Origin: Microthrixaceae bacterium
GTDB taxonomy: Bacteria > Actinomycetota > Acidimicrobiia > Acidimicrobiales > Acidimicrobilacustridaceae
NCBI GenBank assembly: GCA_947455015.1
Contig: CANGMY010000021.1
Location: 1-13,659, forward strand
Length of the DNA: 13,659 nucleotides
Direction: 5' to 3'
The first letter of the stretch is position 1. The number at the start of each line of letters is the position of its first letter. The position numbers and the translations under genes were made by a program. Shown here piece by piece: positions 7,636 through 13,659 of the stretch. The notes beneath the pieces were generated by a model, which ran no database searches, was not told where the DNA came from, and saw only the letters and a program-made list of their open reading frames with translations.

Positions 7636-7651
7636 GGCAACGATCGTTGCC
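7636..7651. promoter_or_regulatory. 16-bp perfect palindrome, possible operator
   Basis: GGCAACGATCGTTGCC reads identically on both strands. It lies just upstream of the ribosome binding site of the VOC-family gene, ending 20 nt before its start. The position and symmetry suit a dimeric repressor site; alternatively the RNA could form a 6-bp hairpin with a GATC loop near the start site. Confidence 0.45.
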
Positions 7652-7660
7652 ACGTTGCTT

Positions 7661-7667
7661 GAGGGGG
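7661..7667 (+). promoter_or_regulatory. ribosome binding site of the VOC-family gene
   Basis: GAGGGGG lies 4 nt before the GTG at 7672 and supports that GTG as the start. Confidence 0.6.
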
Positions 7668-7671
7668 ACTC

Positions 7672-8199
7672 GTGGACGTTGATCGTCGTCTGACACATGT
7701 GGAGTTGTTGCATGCACCCGGTGAGCGCGCGCTGGCCGCTCGAGTCTTTGAGTTGCTGGGCTGCACCGTGTCTGACAGTGGTCGTCACTGGTTCACGGCC
7801 TTCATCGACACGAACCTTCGCGATTACGCCAACAATTCGTTCTACGCATCAGAAGCACCGGCTGAACAGCTGGCCATCGAAGCAGCGATGGCTGATTCGG
7901 TCGATGAATGGGTGGAGATGGTGCGCACTGCTCCGCAGAACTCACCGCACTTTGGCCTGCGAGTGGGAACGGTTGAAGAACACCGAGCAATCATCGCCAA
8001 CATCCGTAACGCCTCAGAGAACGACGTTGAGCTGCGCGGTCGTATCGAAGTACTTGGCGACTTCCCTCACGACGCGCCCGACGCAATCGCCACCAACATG
8101 GATCAAGCATTCATCTGGACGAACGTGATCGCGTCAGGTCCACTTCGACTTGGTCAAGTGATTGAAGTGCAATGGCATCTCAACCGAGAGCCGGCGTAA
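7672..8199 (+). CDS. VOC-superfamily (glyoxalase-like) protein
   Basis: The 175-residue product starts RLTHVELLHAPGERALAARVFELLGCTV, the beta-alpha pattern of the vicinal-oxygen-chelate fold. A second module contains SPHFGLRV (91-98) and ends with VIEVQWHL (163-170). H9, H93 and E165 sit where glyoxalase/dioxygenase families place their two-His-one-carboxylate metal site, so a metal-dependent activity is possible; the substrate cannot be told. The start is a GTG with GAGGGGG 4 nt upstream. A perfect 16-bp palindrome lies in the leader and the pckG terminator lies before it, so the gene is probably transcribed alone. It converges with the minus-strand membrane protein gene, with a 7-nt gap. 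Family assignment is by pattern and moderately sure. Confidence 0.7.
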   Translation: MDVDRRLTHVELLHAPGERALAARVFELLGCTVSDSGRHWFTAFIDTNLRDYANNSFYASEAPAEQLAIEAAMADSVDEWVEMVRTAPQNSPHFGLRVGTVEEHRAIIANIRNASENDVELRGRIEVLGDFPHDAPDAIATNMDQAFIWTNVIASGPLRLGQVIEVQWHLNREPA

Positions 8200-8206
8200 C
8201 GCAAGT

Positions 8207-8572
8207 TCAGGAAACGTTTCCGACGATCATTGCTCGGATGCCAAGACCCATAATGAACAGGCCACCCAATCCGTAAAGCAAGTACTTCTTGTGCGACATC
8301 TGATGGCGATAGCTGTAGATAAGTCCAACAGCGATGATGGCCACGAAGCCGTAGAACATGTGGAACTTTGGCGCCTTCAAACCTTGACCAGCGACCATGC
8401 TCACGCCGAGGCCGACCTGCACGAACACGCTGAGTTCGACAATCACGATGAACCACCACAAGGCGCGAGTGCGCAGTGATTCGATCCAGTTCGCAGCCAA
8501 CGCCCAACTACCGGCAAGGGCGTTGCCGATAATGACGAACCACGCGAAGGACTCGTGAATGTTTTGGAGCAT
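8207..8572 (-). CDS. four-helix integral membrane protein, possibly heme-linked
   Basis: The 121-residue protein is mostly hydrophobic, with four predicted membrane segments (about 8-28, 38-58, 70-88, 97-117). I do not recognise a named family. Histidines occur at H6, H71 (KFHMFYGF, entering helix 3), H90 and H94. The small four-helix layout with a His at helix ends recalls b-type cytochrome-like proteins, but no paired-His pattern is certain. It starts 15 nt after the stop of the MhuD-like monooxygenase gene on the same strand and is probably co-transcribed with it, which is the main reason to suspect a heme or redox role. The ATG at 8572 has only a weak GAGAA-like upstream element. The real-gene call rests on the coherent membrane profile and tight packing. 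Confidence 0.8.
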   Translation of the reverse strand: MLQNIHESFAWFVIIGNALAGSWALAANWIESLRTRALWWFIVIVELSVFVQVGLGVSMVAGQGLKAPKFHMFYGFVAIIAVGLIYSYRHQMSHKKYLLYGLGGLFIMGLGIRAMIVGNVS

Positions 8573-8587
8573 TAGAAGATTCTCGCG

Positions 8588-8965
8588 TTACTTCGAAGGG
8601 TCGACAGAAACGACCGGCTCGTAGGCCCAGATTTCGGCGCCAACGCCCACGGGGCGTTCACCGCCACCAGCGCCGGGATGACCACCGGGATGCCCACCAG
8701 GGTGTCCACCAGCGGCAGGTGCGCCTTCGGTGCCACGGTGCCCATCGGCGAATGCCGGTGATGCAACCCATGCGTTGAACGCGTCTTCATCGCGCCAGCG
8801 AGTGATCACAAGCCACTGGTCACGACCATCGGTGGGCTTGAGGAGTTCAAAGCCCTCAAAACCGTCAGCCCCATCAACAGCACCAGCACGAGCTGCGAAT
8901 CGATGAGCGAGTTCGTCGCCGGCCTGAGCCGGAACGGTGATGGCATTGATGCGAATAATCGACAT
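8588..8965 (-). CDS. MhuD/IsdG-like heme-degrading monooxygenase (ABM fold) with GGHP loop
   Basis: The 125-residue protein follows mycobacterial MhuD closely: INAITVPAQAG (6-16), R22-F23, GFEGFELLKP (35-44) and a TRW...DAFNAW segment. N7 and W66, the residues MhuD uses in heme ring opening, occur at the same positions. The axial heme ligand of MhuD, His75, is Gly here; H76 is one residue later and could replace it. After it comes an insertion absent from MhuD that contains three Gly-Gly-His-Pro repeats (about 86-97: H88, H92, H96), before the last strand EIWAYEPVV. The expected role is cytosolic heme breakdown and iron release, or a related small-molecule oxidation, since ABM-fold proteins are often over-annotated. 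It heads a two-gene unit with the membrane protein downstream and is divergent from the aminopeptidase operon. Confidence 0.85.
   Translation of the reverse strand: MSIIRINAITVPAQAGDELAHRFAARAGAVDGADGFEGFELLKPTDGRDQWLVITRWRDEDAFNAWVASPAFADGHRGTEGAPAAGGHPGGHPGGHPGAGGGERPVGVGAEIWAYEPVVSVDPSK
8675..8710. repeat. three tandem 12-bp units coding Gly-Gly-His-Pro
   Basis: Units at 8675-8686, 8687-8698 and 8699-8710 are near-identical (GGGATGACCACC, GGGATGCCCACC, AGGGTGTCCACC). They encode the GGHP repeats of the MhuD-like protein. The in-frame 12-bp period means copy number could change without breaking the gene. Confidence 0.85.
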
Positions 8966-9016
8966 GGGTCTTCATGGTTGCCGCCCCGGGCCGGTCGCGC
9001 CAGTCCACCCCGCCCG

Positions 9017-9022
9017 TAGACT
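9017..9022 (+). promoter_or_regulatory. -10 box (TAGACT) for a leaderless aminopeptidase operon mRNA
   Basis: TAGACT matches the actinobacterial TANNNT -10 and ends exactly 6 nt before the GTG at 9029, placing +1 at the start codon. No Shine-Dalgarno lies upstream of the GTG (CGGCTC), which agrees with leaderless translation. No good -35 is visible. Confidence 0.5.
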
Positions 9023-9028
9023 CGGCTC

Positions 9029-9949
9029 GTGCTTAAGGCAAACGATCCGTGTTGGTGTGGCAGTGGGCAGAAATTCAAGCGCTGCCACCGCGACGCGAAG
9101 GAACAACTCCAACCGGGGCTCATCAGCCCCATGCGCACCGTTCCGGCTGAGATCCCCCGGCCCGAGTACGCCGAGACTGGAATGGTCACACGCCGCGCCG
9201 AAGAACGCATCAAAGATGCCGCCTTCATTGAGCGCATGCGTCGTGCCGGCCACGCCGCAGCCGAAGTTCTCGACATTGGCGCTGCCGTCATCGCCCCTGG
9301 CGTGACCACCGACGAAATCGACGCAGTCGTGCATCAGGCGTATATCGATCGTGGCGGTTACCCCAGCACGCTGAATTACCGCGGCTATCCAAAATCGCTT
9401 TGCACCTCAGTGAACGAAGTTATTTGTCACGGCATCCCCGATGACCGGCCGCTGCGCGATGGAGACATCGTGAATCTCGACGTCACCATCTGGCTCGATG
9501 GCGTGCACGGCGACACCAATGCCACCTATTGCGTCGGCAATGTCGACGACGCGTCGAAGCGACTCATTGATGTCACGCGCCAATGTCTCGACCGAGGCAT
9601 TGCAGCTGTTGCACCCGGTCGACCATTCTCCGATATTGGCCGTGCCATCGAAACCCACGCAGTTGCCAATGGTTATGAAGTTGTGCGCGCGTTTGTCGGT
9701 CACGGCATTGGCGAACAGTTCCATACCGATCTACAGATCCCTCACTATTACGAACCACGCATGACCACAATCATGGAGCCAGGCATGGTCTTCACGATCG
9801 AGCCAATGATCTCCATGGGAACGGGCCAGCACAAGATCTGGGACGACGACTGGACTGCAGTCACCGCCGACGGAAGTCGCACCGCACAGTTCGAGCACAC
9901 GATTGTGGTGACTGATACCGGTGTTGAAATTCTTACGACGACTGCCTGA
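9029..9949 (+). CDS. map: type I methionine aminopeptidase with N-terminal SEC-C zinc knuckle
   Basis: This 306-residue enzyme removes the initiator Met from new proteins at the ribosome. All five metal ligands of the pita-bread fold are present: D151 (NLDVT), D162 (GDTNAT), H225 (GHGIG), E258 (TIEPM) and E289 (QFEHT), plus the substrate-pocket His in CHGIP (H134). The first 20 residues hold a SEC-C-type motif, PCWCGSGQKFKRCH (C8, C10, C19, H20), expected to bind zinc and seen in several actinobacterial MetAPs. The GTG start is fixed by this motif. There is no ribosome binding site, and a TAGACT box 6 nt upstream suggests a leaderless mRNA. It leads an operon: the next gene begins 1 nt after the stop, followed by an ABC exporter. 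The MetAP call is firm. Confidence 0.96.
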   Translation: MLKANDPCWCGSGQKFKRCHRDAKEQLQPGLISPMRTVPAEIPRPEYAETGMVTRRAEERIKDAAFIERMRRAGHAAAEVLDIGAAVIAPGVTTDEIDAVVHQAYIDRGGYPSTLNYRGYPKSLCTSVNEVICHGIPDDRPLRDGDIVNLDVTIWLDGVHGDTNATYCVGNVDDASKRLIDVTRQCLDRGIAAVAPGRPFSDIGRAIETHAVANGYEVVRAFVGHGIGEQFHTDLQIPHYYEPRMTTIMEPGMVFTIEPMISMGTGQHKIWDDDWTAVTADGSRTAQFEHTIVVTDTGVEILTTTA

Positions 9950-9950
9950 C

Positions 9951-10262
9951 ATGAAATCAATCAACGTCACGCTTGAGTCGATGACCGTGAACGGCGAGGA
10001 AGTTCCATTGCTTTCCGCCGACCTCGTCGTCGTGCGACGCCCCGAAACTGATCGCATTGATTGGGAATGTGTCGCCTTCACGCTCTTGATGGATCCATTC
10101 CCGCAGGAACCAGTGTTTTTAGAAATGGTTGACGTTGTCGAAAGTCGTACGCTCTCTGGAGACGCACTTGTTGTGCGTTCCGATCAGAATCGACATGTCT
10201 TTCGTGGCGGCGGCGACCTCAACGGACTCACAGCAGAAGATGGACTGGAAAGCGACCAATGA
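9951..10262 (+). CDS. hypothetical protein in the map-ABC transporter operon
   Basis: I do not recognise this 103-residue protein. From the ATG at 9951 it reads MKSINVTLESMTVNGEEVPLL and then alternates short beta-type stretches (LLSADLVVVRR, DWECVAFTLL, PVFLEMVDVV, DALVVRS), suggesting a small all-beta or alpha/beta soluble domain. It has no signal peptide or membrane segment and ends in an acidic tail. The longer in-frame start at 9921 would overlap map and is not preferred. It starts 1 nt after map and its TGA overlaps the ATG of the ABC ATPase gene (ATGA, 4 nt), so the three are almost certainly translated from one message. Confidence 0.8.
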   Translation: MKSINVTLESMTVNGEEVPLLSADLVVVRRPETDRIDWECVAFTLLMDPFPQEPVFLEMVDVVESRTLSGDALVVRSDQNRHVFRGGGDLNGLTAEDGLESDQ

Positions 10263-11224
10263 CAACCAGCACGAATCCTGACGAAGTCATCGTCACCGAG
10301 AACCTCACAAAGGTGTATCCCGGCGACATCCTCGCGGTCGACGGACTCGATCTCAGCGTTCACCGCGGTGAGATCTTCGGCCTTCTCGGCCCCAATGGAG
10401 CCGGCAAGAGCACCACTGCAGGAATGCTCACAACACGAGTGCTCCCCACGAGTGGCCGAGCAATTGTCGGCGGCGTCGACGTCGTCGCTCACCCGGCACA
10501 GGCCAAACGCTTGATCGGTGTTGTGCCGCAGTCCAACACACTCGATCGAGCACTCACGGTGTACGAGAACCTCTACTTCCACGGACGGTTCTTCGGCATG
10601 TCGGCCAAGCAATCCAAAGCCGAATCGTTGCGTTTGCTCGAGCAGTTCCGACTTTCCGAACGAGCCAGCGCCCCAGTGCTTGCGCTCTCTGGCGGTATGG
10701 CTCAGCGATTAATGGTTGCTCGGGCTGTCATGCACCGCCCCTCGATTCTCTTCCTTGATGAACCCACCGCTGGTCTCGACCCGCAAAGCCGAATCGCTTT
10801 GTGGGAGATCCTGAGCGAACTCCACGACGAAGGGCAGACGATTCTTCTCACGACGCATTACATGGAAGAGGCCGATCAGCTTTGTCACCGCCTCGCCATC
10901 ATCGACCACGGTCGAATGCTTGCACTCGATACCCCTGAACGCCTGAAGGCTTCTGTGGGTGCCGACACGATCGTCACCATCAGCACCGACACCCCTGACC
11001 GTGAAGCGTTCGCAACTCGTCTGCGTTCTTCGATTCCGGGCGCCACTGGCGCTGTACCGATCGAAACCGGCGTGCGACTCGAAGTGCAGGGATCACATGG
11101 CGTGCTCCCTGCCGTCGTCGCTGTCGCCGACGAGGCTGGTGTCGCCATCAGCGATCTTCGCCTCGACGAACCATCACTCGAAACCGTCTTCATCAATCTC
11201 ACTGGTAAGGATCTGCGCGAATGA
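10259..11224 (+). CDS. ABC transporter ATP-binding protein, DrrA-like exporter type
   Basis: The 321-residue ATPase shows all nucleotide-binding motifs: Walker A GPNGAGKST (44-52), Q-loop Q91 (VVPQSNTLD), signature LSGGM (143-147), Walker B ILFLDEP (163-169) with catalytic E168, and the H-loop THYMEEAD (H200). The extra C-terminal domain ends in SLETVFINLTGKDLRE, the form found in daunorubicin-resistance DrrA-like exporters. It powers the ABC-2 permease encoded next, whose ATG overlaps this stop by 4 nt. It overlaps the preceding hypothetical gene in the same way. The exported compound (drug, lipid or polyketide-like) cannot be told; resistance is only a family-level guess. Confidence 0.95.
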   Translation: MTTSTNPDEVIVTENLTKVYPGDILAVDGLDLSVHRGEIFGLLGPNGAGKSTTAGMLTTRVLPTSGRAIVGGVDVVAHPAQAKRLIGVVPQSNTLDRALTVYENLYFHGRFFGMSAKQSKAESLRLLEQFRLSERASAPVLALSGGMAQRLMVARAVMHRPSILFLDEPTAGLDPQSRIALWEILSELHDEGQTILLTTHYMEEADQLCHRLAIIDHGRMLALDTPERLKASVGADTIVTISTDTPDREAFATRLRSSIPGATGAVPIETGVRLEVQGSHGVLPAVVAVADEAGVAISDLRLDEPSLETVFINLTGKDLRE

Positions 11225-12057
11225 CCACGATCGAAACTCCCCTCCTCATTCCGAATCGTTCGGCCCGCGCCGCCGGTGTCACCGCATTTCGCGCGTTGCT
11301 CGCCCGAGACCTGCACGTCTTGGTGCGGAACCTTCGCGAGTTCCTCCCCCGAACCCTTCTCCAACCGCTGTTGTTGGTCTTCGTCTTTGCCTACGTCTTC
11401 CCGAAGATCGGACAAGGCATTGGTGGCAGTGGAGCAGCAGCATCGGCGTTCTCCACCATGCTCGTTGCTGGCGTCGTTGGTCTTGCAGTGCTGTTCCAAG
11501 GAATTCAGTCGGTGGCACTTCCACTCGTGACGGAATTCGGCGTCACTCGCGAAATCGAAGATCGAGTGCTCGCACCACTGCCGGTTGACTTTGTCGCAAT
11601 CGAAAAGATCACCTCGGGCGCACTGCAAAGCCTGTTCTCAGCGGTCATCGTGTTTCCGATCGCCTATTTCGTGCCGGCCACACCCGTGCACCTGAACGTT
11701 CACTGGCTCATTCTTCTCACGCTCACGCCACTCGCATGCTTGATGTGCGGCGCACTCGGCCTCATGTTTGGCACGGTGTTCAATCCACGCACGTTGCCGA
11801 TGCTGTTCGGCGTTGTTGTTCTGCCCATCACATTCTTGGGCTGCATCTATTACCCATGGGCGGCACTCGCTCCCATCAAGTGGCTGCAAATTGCCGTGCT
11901 GGCCAACCCTCTCGTGTACGTCACTGAAGGTTTCCGAGCAGCTCTCACCAATGCGCCGACGATGTCGCTGTGGGCGATCTACCCAATGCTGATTGCGCTT
12001 ACCGCGCTTTTCACTTTCATCGGCCTGCGCAATTTCCGTAAGCGCGTGATCGCGTAA
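11221..12057 (+). CDS. ABC-2 type transporter permease, DrrB-like
   Basis: The 278-residue protein has a cytosolic N-terminus and about six membrane segments (roughly 43-63, 78-103, 134-155, 162-188, 192-214, 248-270), the usual ABC-2/DrrB layout. A conserved-looking EFGVTREIEDRVLAPLPV stretch (about 104-121) sits between helices 2 and 3, as in this family. It begins ATGA-overlapped with the ATPase gene and is the last gene of the map operon. It should pair as a homodimer with the ATPase to export an unknown small hydrophobic substrate. Confidence 0.93.
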   Translation: MTTIETPLLIPNRSARAAGVTAFRALLARDLHVLVRNLREFLPRTLLQPLLLVFVFAYVFPKIGQGIGGSGAAASAFSTMLVAGVVGLAVLFQGIQSVALPLVTEFGVTREIEDRVLAPLPVDFVAIEKITSGALQSLFSAVIVFPIAYFVPATPVHLNVHWLILLTLTPLACLMCGALGLMFGTVFNPRTLPMLFGVVVLPITFLGCIYYPWAALAPIKWLQIAVLANPLVYVTEGFRAALTNAPTMSLWAIYPMLIALTALFTFIGLRNFRKRVIA

Positions 12058-12081
12058 TCGGTCGACCCACAGGCACGGCGA

Positions 12082-12087
12082 TAACGT
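12082..12087 (+). promoter_or_regulatory. possible -10 box (TAACGT) for a leaderless Dabb gene mRNA
   Basis: In the 36-nt gap after the permease gene, TAACGT ends 6 nt before the ATG at 12094, the same spacing as before map and the hydrolase. GGCGAC in between is a poor Shine-Dalgarno. GATAAC, two bases earlier, is an alternative -10. Confidence 0.4.
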
Positions 12088-12093
12088 GGCGAC

Positions 12094-12393
12094 ATGTTTC
12101 GTCACGTCGTCACCTTTCGCTGGAATTCTGAGTCATCACCCGAACATGTCACCGCGTTGAAGGGCGCCCTCTCAGGGTTACCCGCGATACTCCCCGACCT
12201 TCGGCGCTATGCCTATGGCACCGACGCTGGCATCAACGAAGGCAACTACGACTTTGCGGTTGTTGCCGAATTCGATAACGCGGAGGGCTACCTTGCCTAT
12301 CGAGACAACGACGAACACGCGCGAATCATCCAGACGTTCATCGCCCCGTATCTCGATTCGCGCACCGTTGTGCAGTTCGACTTCAACGACTGA
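12094..12393 (+). CDS. Dabb-domain (stress-responsive A/B barrel) protein
   Basis: The 99-residue protein starts MFRHVVTFRWN, the usual first strand of the dimeric alpha/beta-barrel Dabb family. It continues with the YDFAVVAEFDNAEGYLAYRDNDEHARI segment typical of it. Length is normal (about 95-110). The family includes stress-induced proteins and a few polyketide or olivetolic-acid cyclases; most bacterial members have no known activity, and none is claimed here. It shares the ferredoxin-like barrel class with the MhuD-like protein upstream but is not closely related. It may have its own leaderless promoter and ends 4 nt from the convergent PIG-L gene. Confidence 0.88.
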   Translation: MFRHVVTFRWNSESSPEHVTALKGALSGLPAILPDLRRYAYGTDAGINEGNYDFAVVAEFDNAEGYLAYRDNDEHARIIQTFIAPYLDSRTVVQFDFND

Positions 12394-12397
12394 GTGT

Positions 12398-13231
12398 TCA
12401 GGCGAAAAGTGATGTGCCGAAGGGTTCGCCCTCGGCGCGGTTGCTCTCGAGCGCAATAAACCATTCGGTGCCAAACGCTGCTTCGAAAACCGCTTCTGGC
12501 ATTTTGAAGAAGAAGGAATCGGGTCCGATCTGACTGCGATGTGCAGCCATGGCGGCCTTCTTCACATCGACAACGTCTGCGACATCAACTGCGTGAGTGA
12601 TGACCGCTTCGGGCGAACCGAATTCTCCGCGGTCGGCAGCTTCAGCACGCTGACGCATCTGTTGAGCGGTCTCGCCTTCGAGTTCGCCTTCAACCTCGTT
12701 TTCGAAGACCGACGCATTCTCTGCCATCTGCTTCATGATGCGATCGCGATTCATCGTCGACTGGAACACACGATCGACGCCCGCGATTTCCGCAGCACGC
12801 TTGCCCACGCGATGTACCTGGATGTGATCGGGATGGCCGTAACCGCCGTGTGAGTCGTAGATGGTGAGAACGTCGGCGTCGACCTCTCGCAGAATCGCGG
12901 CAAGACGCTGTGAGGCCTCTTCGACATCGGCCTGCCAGAAACACAACGGGTTTTCGTTGGTGGGCTCACCAATCATTCCGCTGTCTTCGTAACCGAGGAA
13001 CTCAACACGGTCGAGGCCCATGATTTCAGCGGCTTGATGGGTTTCGACGACGCGGCGCTCCCACAGTGGTTCGCCTTCGTTCAGAACGCCGGGCTCCGGT
13101 TCGCCTTGTTCGCCACGAGTGGCCACAACAAGAACGACCTCGTGACCATCTCGCTTCGAAAGCGTCATCAAGCCGCCAGTAGCGATGGACTCGTCGTCAG
13201 GATGGGCATGGAAACAAACGAGCGTGGCCAT
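12398..13231 (-). CDS. PIG-L family zinc deacetylase/amidase (MshB/Mca-like)
   Basis: Starting at the ATG at 13231 gives 277 residues beginning MATLVCFHAHPDDE, the canonical N-terminus of this fold. HAHPDDE (8-14) and GHPDH (132-136) supply the zinc ligands H10, D13 and H136 and the general acid/base residues D12 and H133, by analogy with MshB. The family includes MshB (GlcNAc-Ins deacetylase of mycothiol synthesis) and Mca (mycothiol S-conjugate amidase). The sequence SHGGYGHPDH fits either, and I cannot choose. A longer in-frame start (13291) would add about 20 low-complexity residues overlapping the upstream gene and is rejected. Its start overlaps the stop of the CoA-transferase gene by 1 nt (TGATG), so the two are translationally coupled. 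Confidence 0.92.
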   Translation of the reverse strand: MATLVCFHAHPDDESIATGGLMTLSKRDGHEVVLVVATRGEQGEPEPGVLNEGEPLWERRVVETHQAAEIMGLDRVEFLGYEDSGMIGEPTNENPLCFWQADVEEASQRLAAILREVDADVLTIYDSHGGYGHPDHIQVHRVGKRAAEIAGVDRVFQSTMNRDRIMKQMAENASVFENEVEGELEGETAQQMRQRAEAADRGEFGSPEAVITHAVDVADVVDVKKAAMAAHRSQIGPDSFFFKMPEAVFEAAFGTEWFIALESNRAEGEPFGTSLFA

Positions 13232-13659
13232 CAGGCGATTGCCCCTTCGGCTCGGAGGGCAGCCAATCGAGCATCGTCGGCGACTCCCCATTCCTTCAGC
13301 ACCTCATCGGTGTGCTGGCCGGGATGTGAAGGCGGACGCTGAATGCTCGCTTCGGTGCGCGAGAAGCGCGGTGCCGGCGCAGGCTGCACGACTCCCGCGT
13401 TGTCAACGAACGTCTTTCGCGCAACTGTGTGCGCATTCGTCGTTGATTCAACAAGCGAAAGAATCGGTGCAACACATGCATCGGAGCCGTCGAAGATGGC
13501 GGCCCATTCGTCACGGGTCTTTGTCGCTATTACCGCAGCAAGACGTTCCTTCAAATGCGGCCACATTGAACGATCGTTCTGCTTCGCGAATTCCTCGTCG
13601 CCAGCCAGACCGGTCTTCTCAAGAAGTTCGGCATAGAACTGCGGTTCGATTGCGCCGAC
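13231..13659 (-). CDS. CoA-transferase family III / alpha-methylacyl-CoA racemase, C-terminal part
   Basis: The minus-strand frame is open to the window edge, so only the last 142 residues of a protein normally about 360-390 long are seen. The visible part begins VGAIEPQFYAELLEKTGL and contains TRDEWAAIFDGSDACVAPILSL and VVQPAPAPRFSRT...HTDEVL. These are hallmarks of the CaiB/BaiF family, most like alpha-methylacyl-CoA racemases (Amacr/Mcr). Such enzymes epimerise 2-methyl-branched acyl-CoAs so that beta-oxidation can proceed, or move CoA between acids. The catalytic Asp/His region lies outside the window. The stop overlaps the PIG-L start by 1 nt, so they form an operon. Confidence 0.9.
   Translation of the reverse strand, partial: VGAIEPQFYAELLEKTGLAGDEEFAKQNDRSMWPHLKERLAAVIATKTRDEWAAIFDGSDACVAPILSLVESTTNAHTVARKTFVDNAGVVQPAPAPRFSRTEASIQRPPSHPGQHTDEVLKEWGVADDARLAALRAEGAIA

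Noticed and set aside
8210..8221. 12-bp palindrome GGAAACGTTTCC between the convergent VOC and membrane protein genes
   Set aside because: It lies within the last codons of the membrane protein gene, leaves too little loop for a stable hairpin and has no T-tract, so a bidirectional terminator is not supported.
8675..8710. Short tandem repeats considered as a CRISPR or satellite array
   Set aside because: The units are 12 bp, have no spacers and encode an in-frame GGHP peptide repeat.
10885..11628. A long minus-strand open frame (247 codons) antisense to the ABC transporter genes
   Set aside because: It lies opposite two genes with complete family motifs, has Ser/Arg-rich low-complexity content and matches no fold; it is a codon-bias shadow.

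Overview
The window looks like an ordinary chromosomal segment from a moderately high-GC actinobacterium. I infer this from the GTP-type PEP carboxykinase, an MhuD/IsdG-like monooxygenase, a type-I methionine aminopeptidase with an N-terminal SEC-C zinc knuckle, a PIG-L/mycothiol-type deacetylase, a DrrAB-like ABC exporter and several likely leaderless starts. The class Acidimicrobiia is a reasonable guess, but nothing here proves it. I see no tRNA, rRNA, insertion sequence, phage gene or CRISPR array.

Left part, minus strand (1-4854). A 201-residue single-pass membrane protein of unknown function is followed by a FakA/YloV-type DAK2 kinase, recG (4-nt overlap with the kinase) and, 23 nt later, an alpha/beta hydrolase cut by the window edge. 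rpmB lies divergently upstream, so the rpmB / yloV / recG neighbourhood known from many Gram-positive genomes is kept, with the unknown membrane protein placed inside it.

Centre, plus strand (5111-8199). rpmB (zinc-ribbon L28) is followed 2 nt later by a small, strongly diverged cold-shock-domain protein. Next come pckG with a strong Shine-Dalgarno site and a UUCG-capped terminator, and a VOC-fold protein preceded by a perfect 16-bp palindrome.

Right part (8207-13659). A minus-strand pair encodes an MhuD-like heme-degrading monooxygenase with a Gly-Gly-His-Pro repeat loop and a four-helix membrane protein. It is divergent from a tightly packed plus-strand operon: SEC-C methionine aminopeptidase, a 103-residue unknown protein, ABC ATPase and ABC-2 permease (1-nt gap, then two 4-nt overlaps). 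A Dabb-domain protein follows. It converges on a minus-strand pair, a PIG-L deacetylase and a CoA-transferase III/alpha-methylacyl-CoA racemase that runs off the right edge.

I do not see a clear undescribed multi-gene defence or mobile system. The most interesting items are the His-rich MhuD-like protein with its membrane partner, the degenerate cold-shock protein behind rpmB, the recurring TANNNT-N6-start arrangement suggesting leaderless mRNAs, the 16-bp palindrome, and a 9-base C/G tract upstream of the unknown membrane protein.
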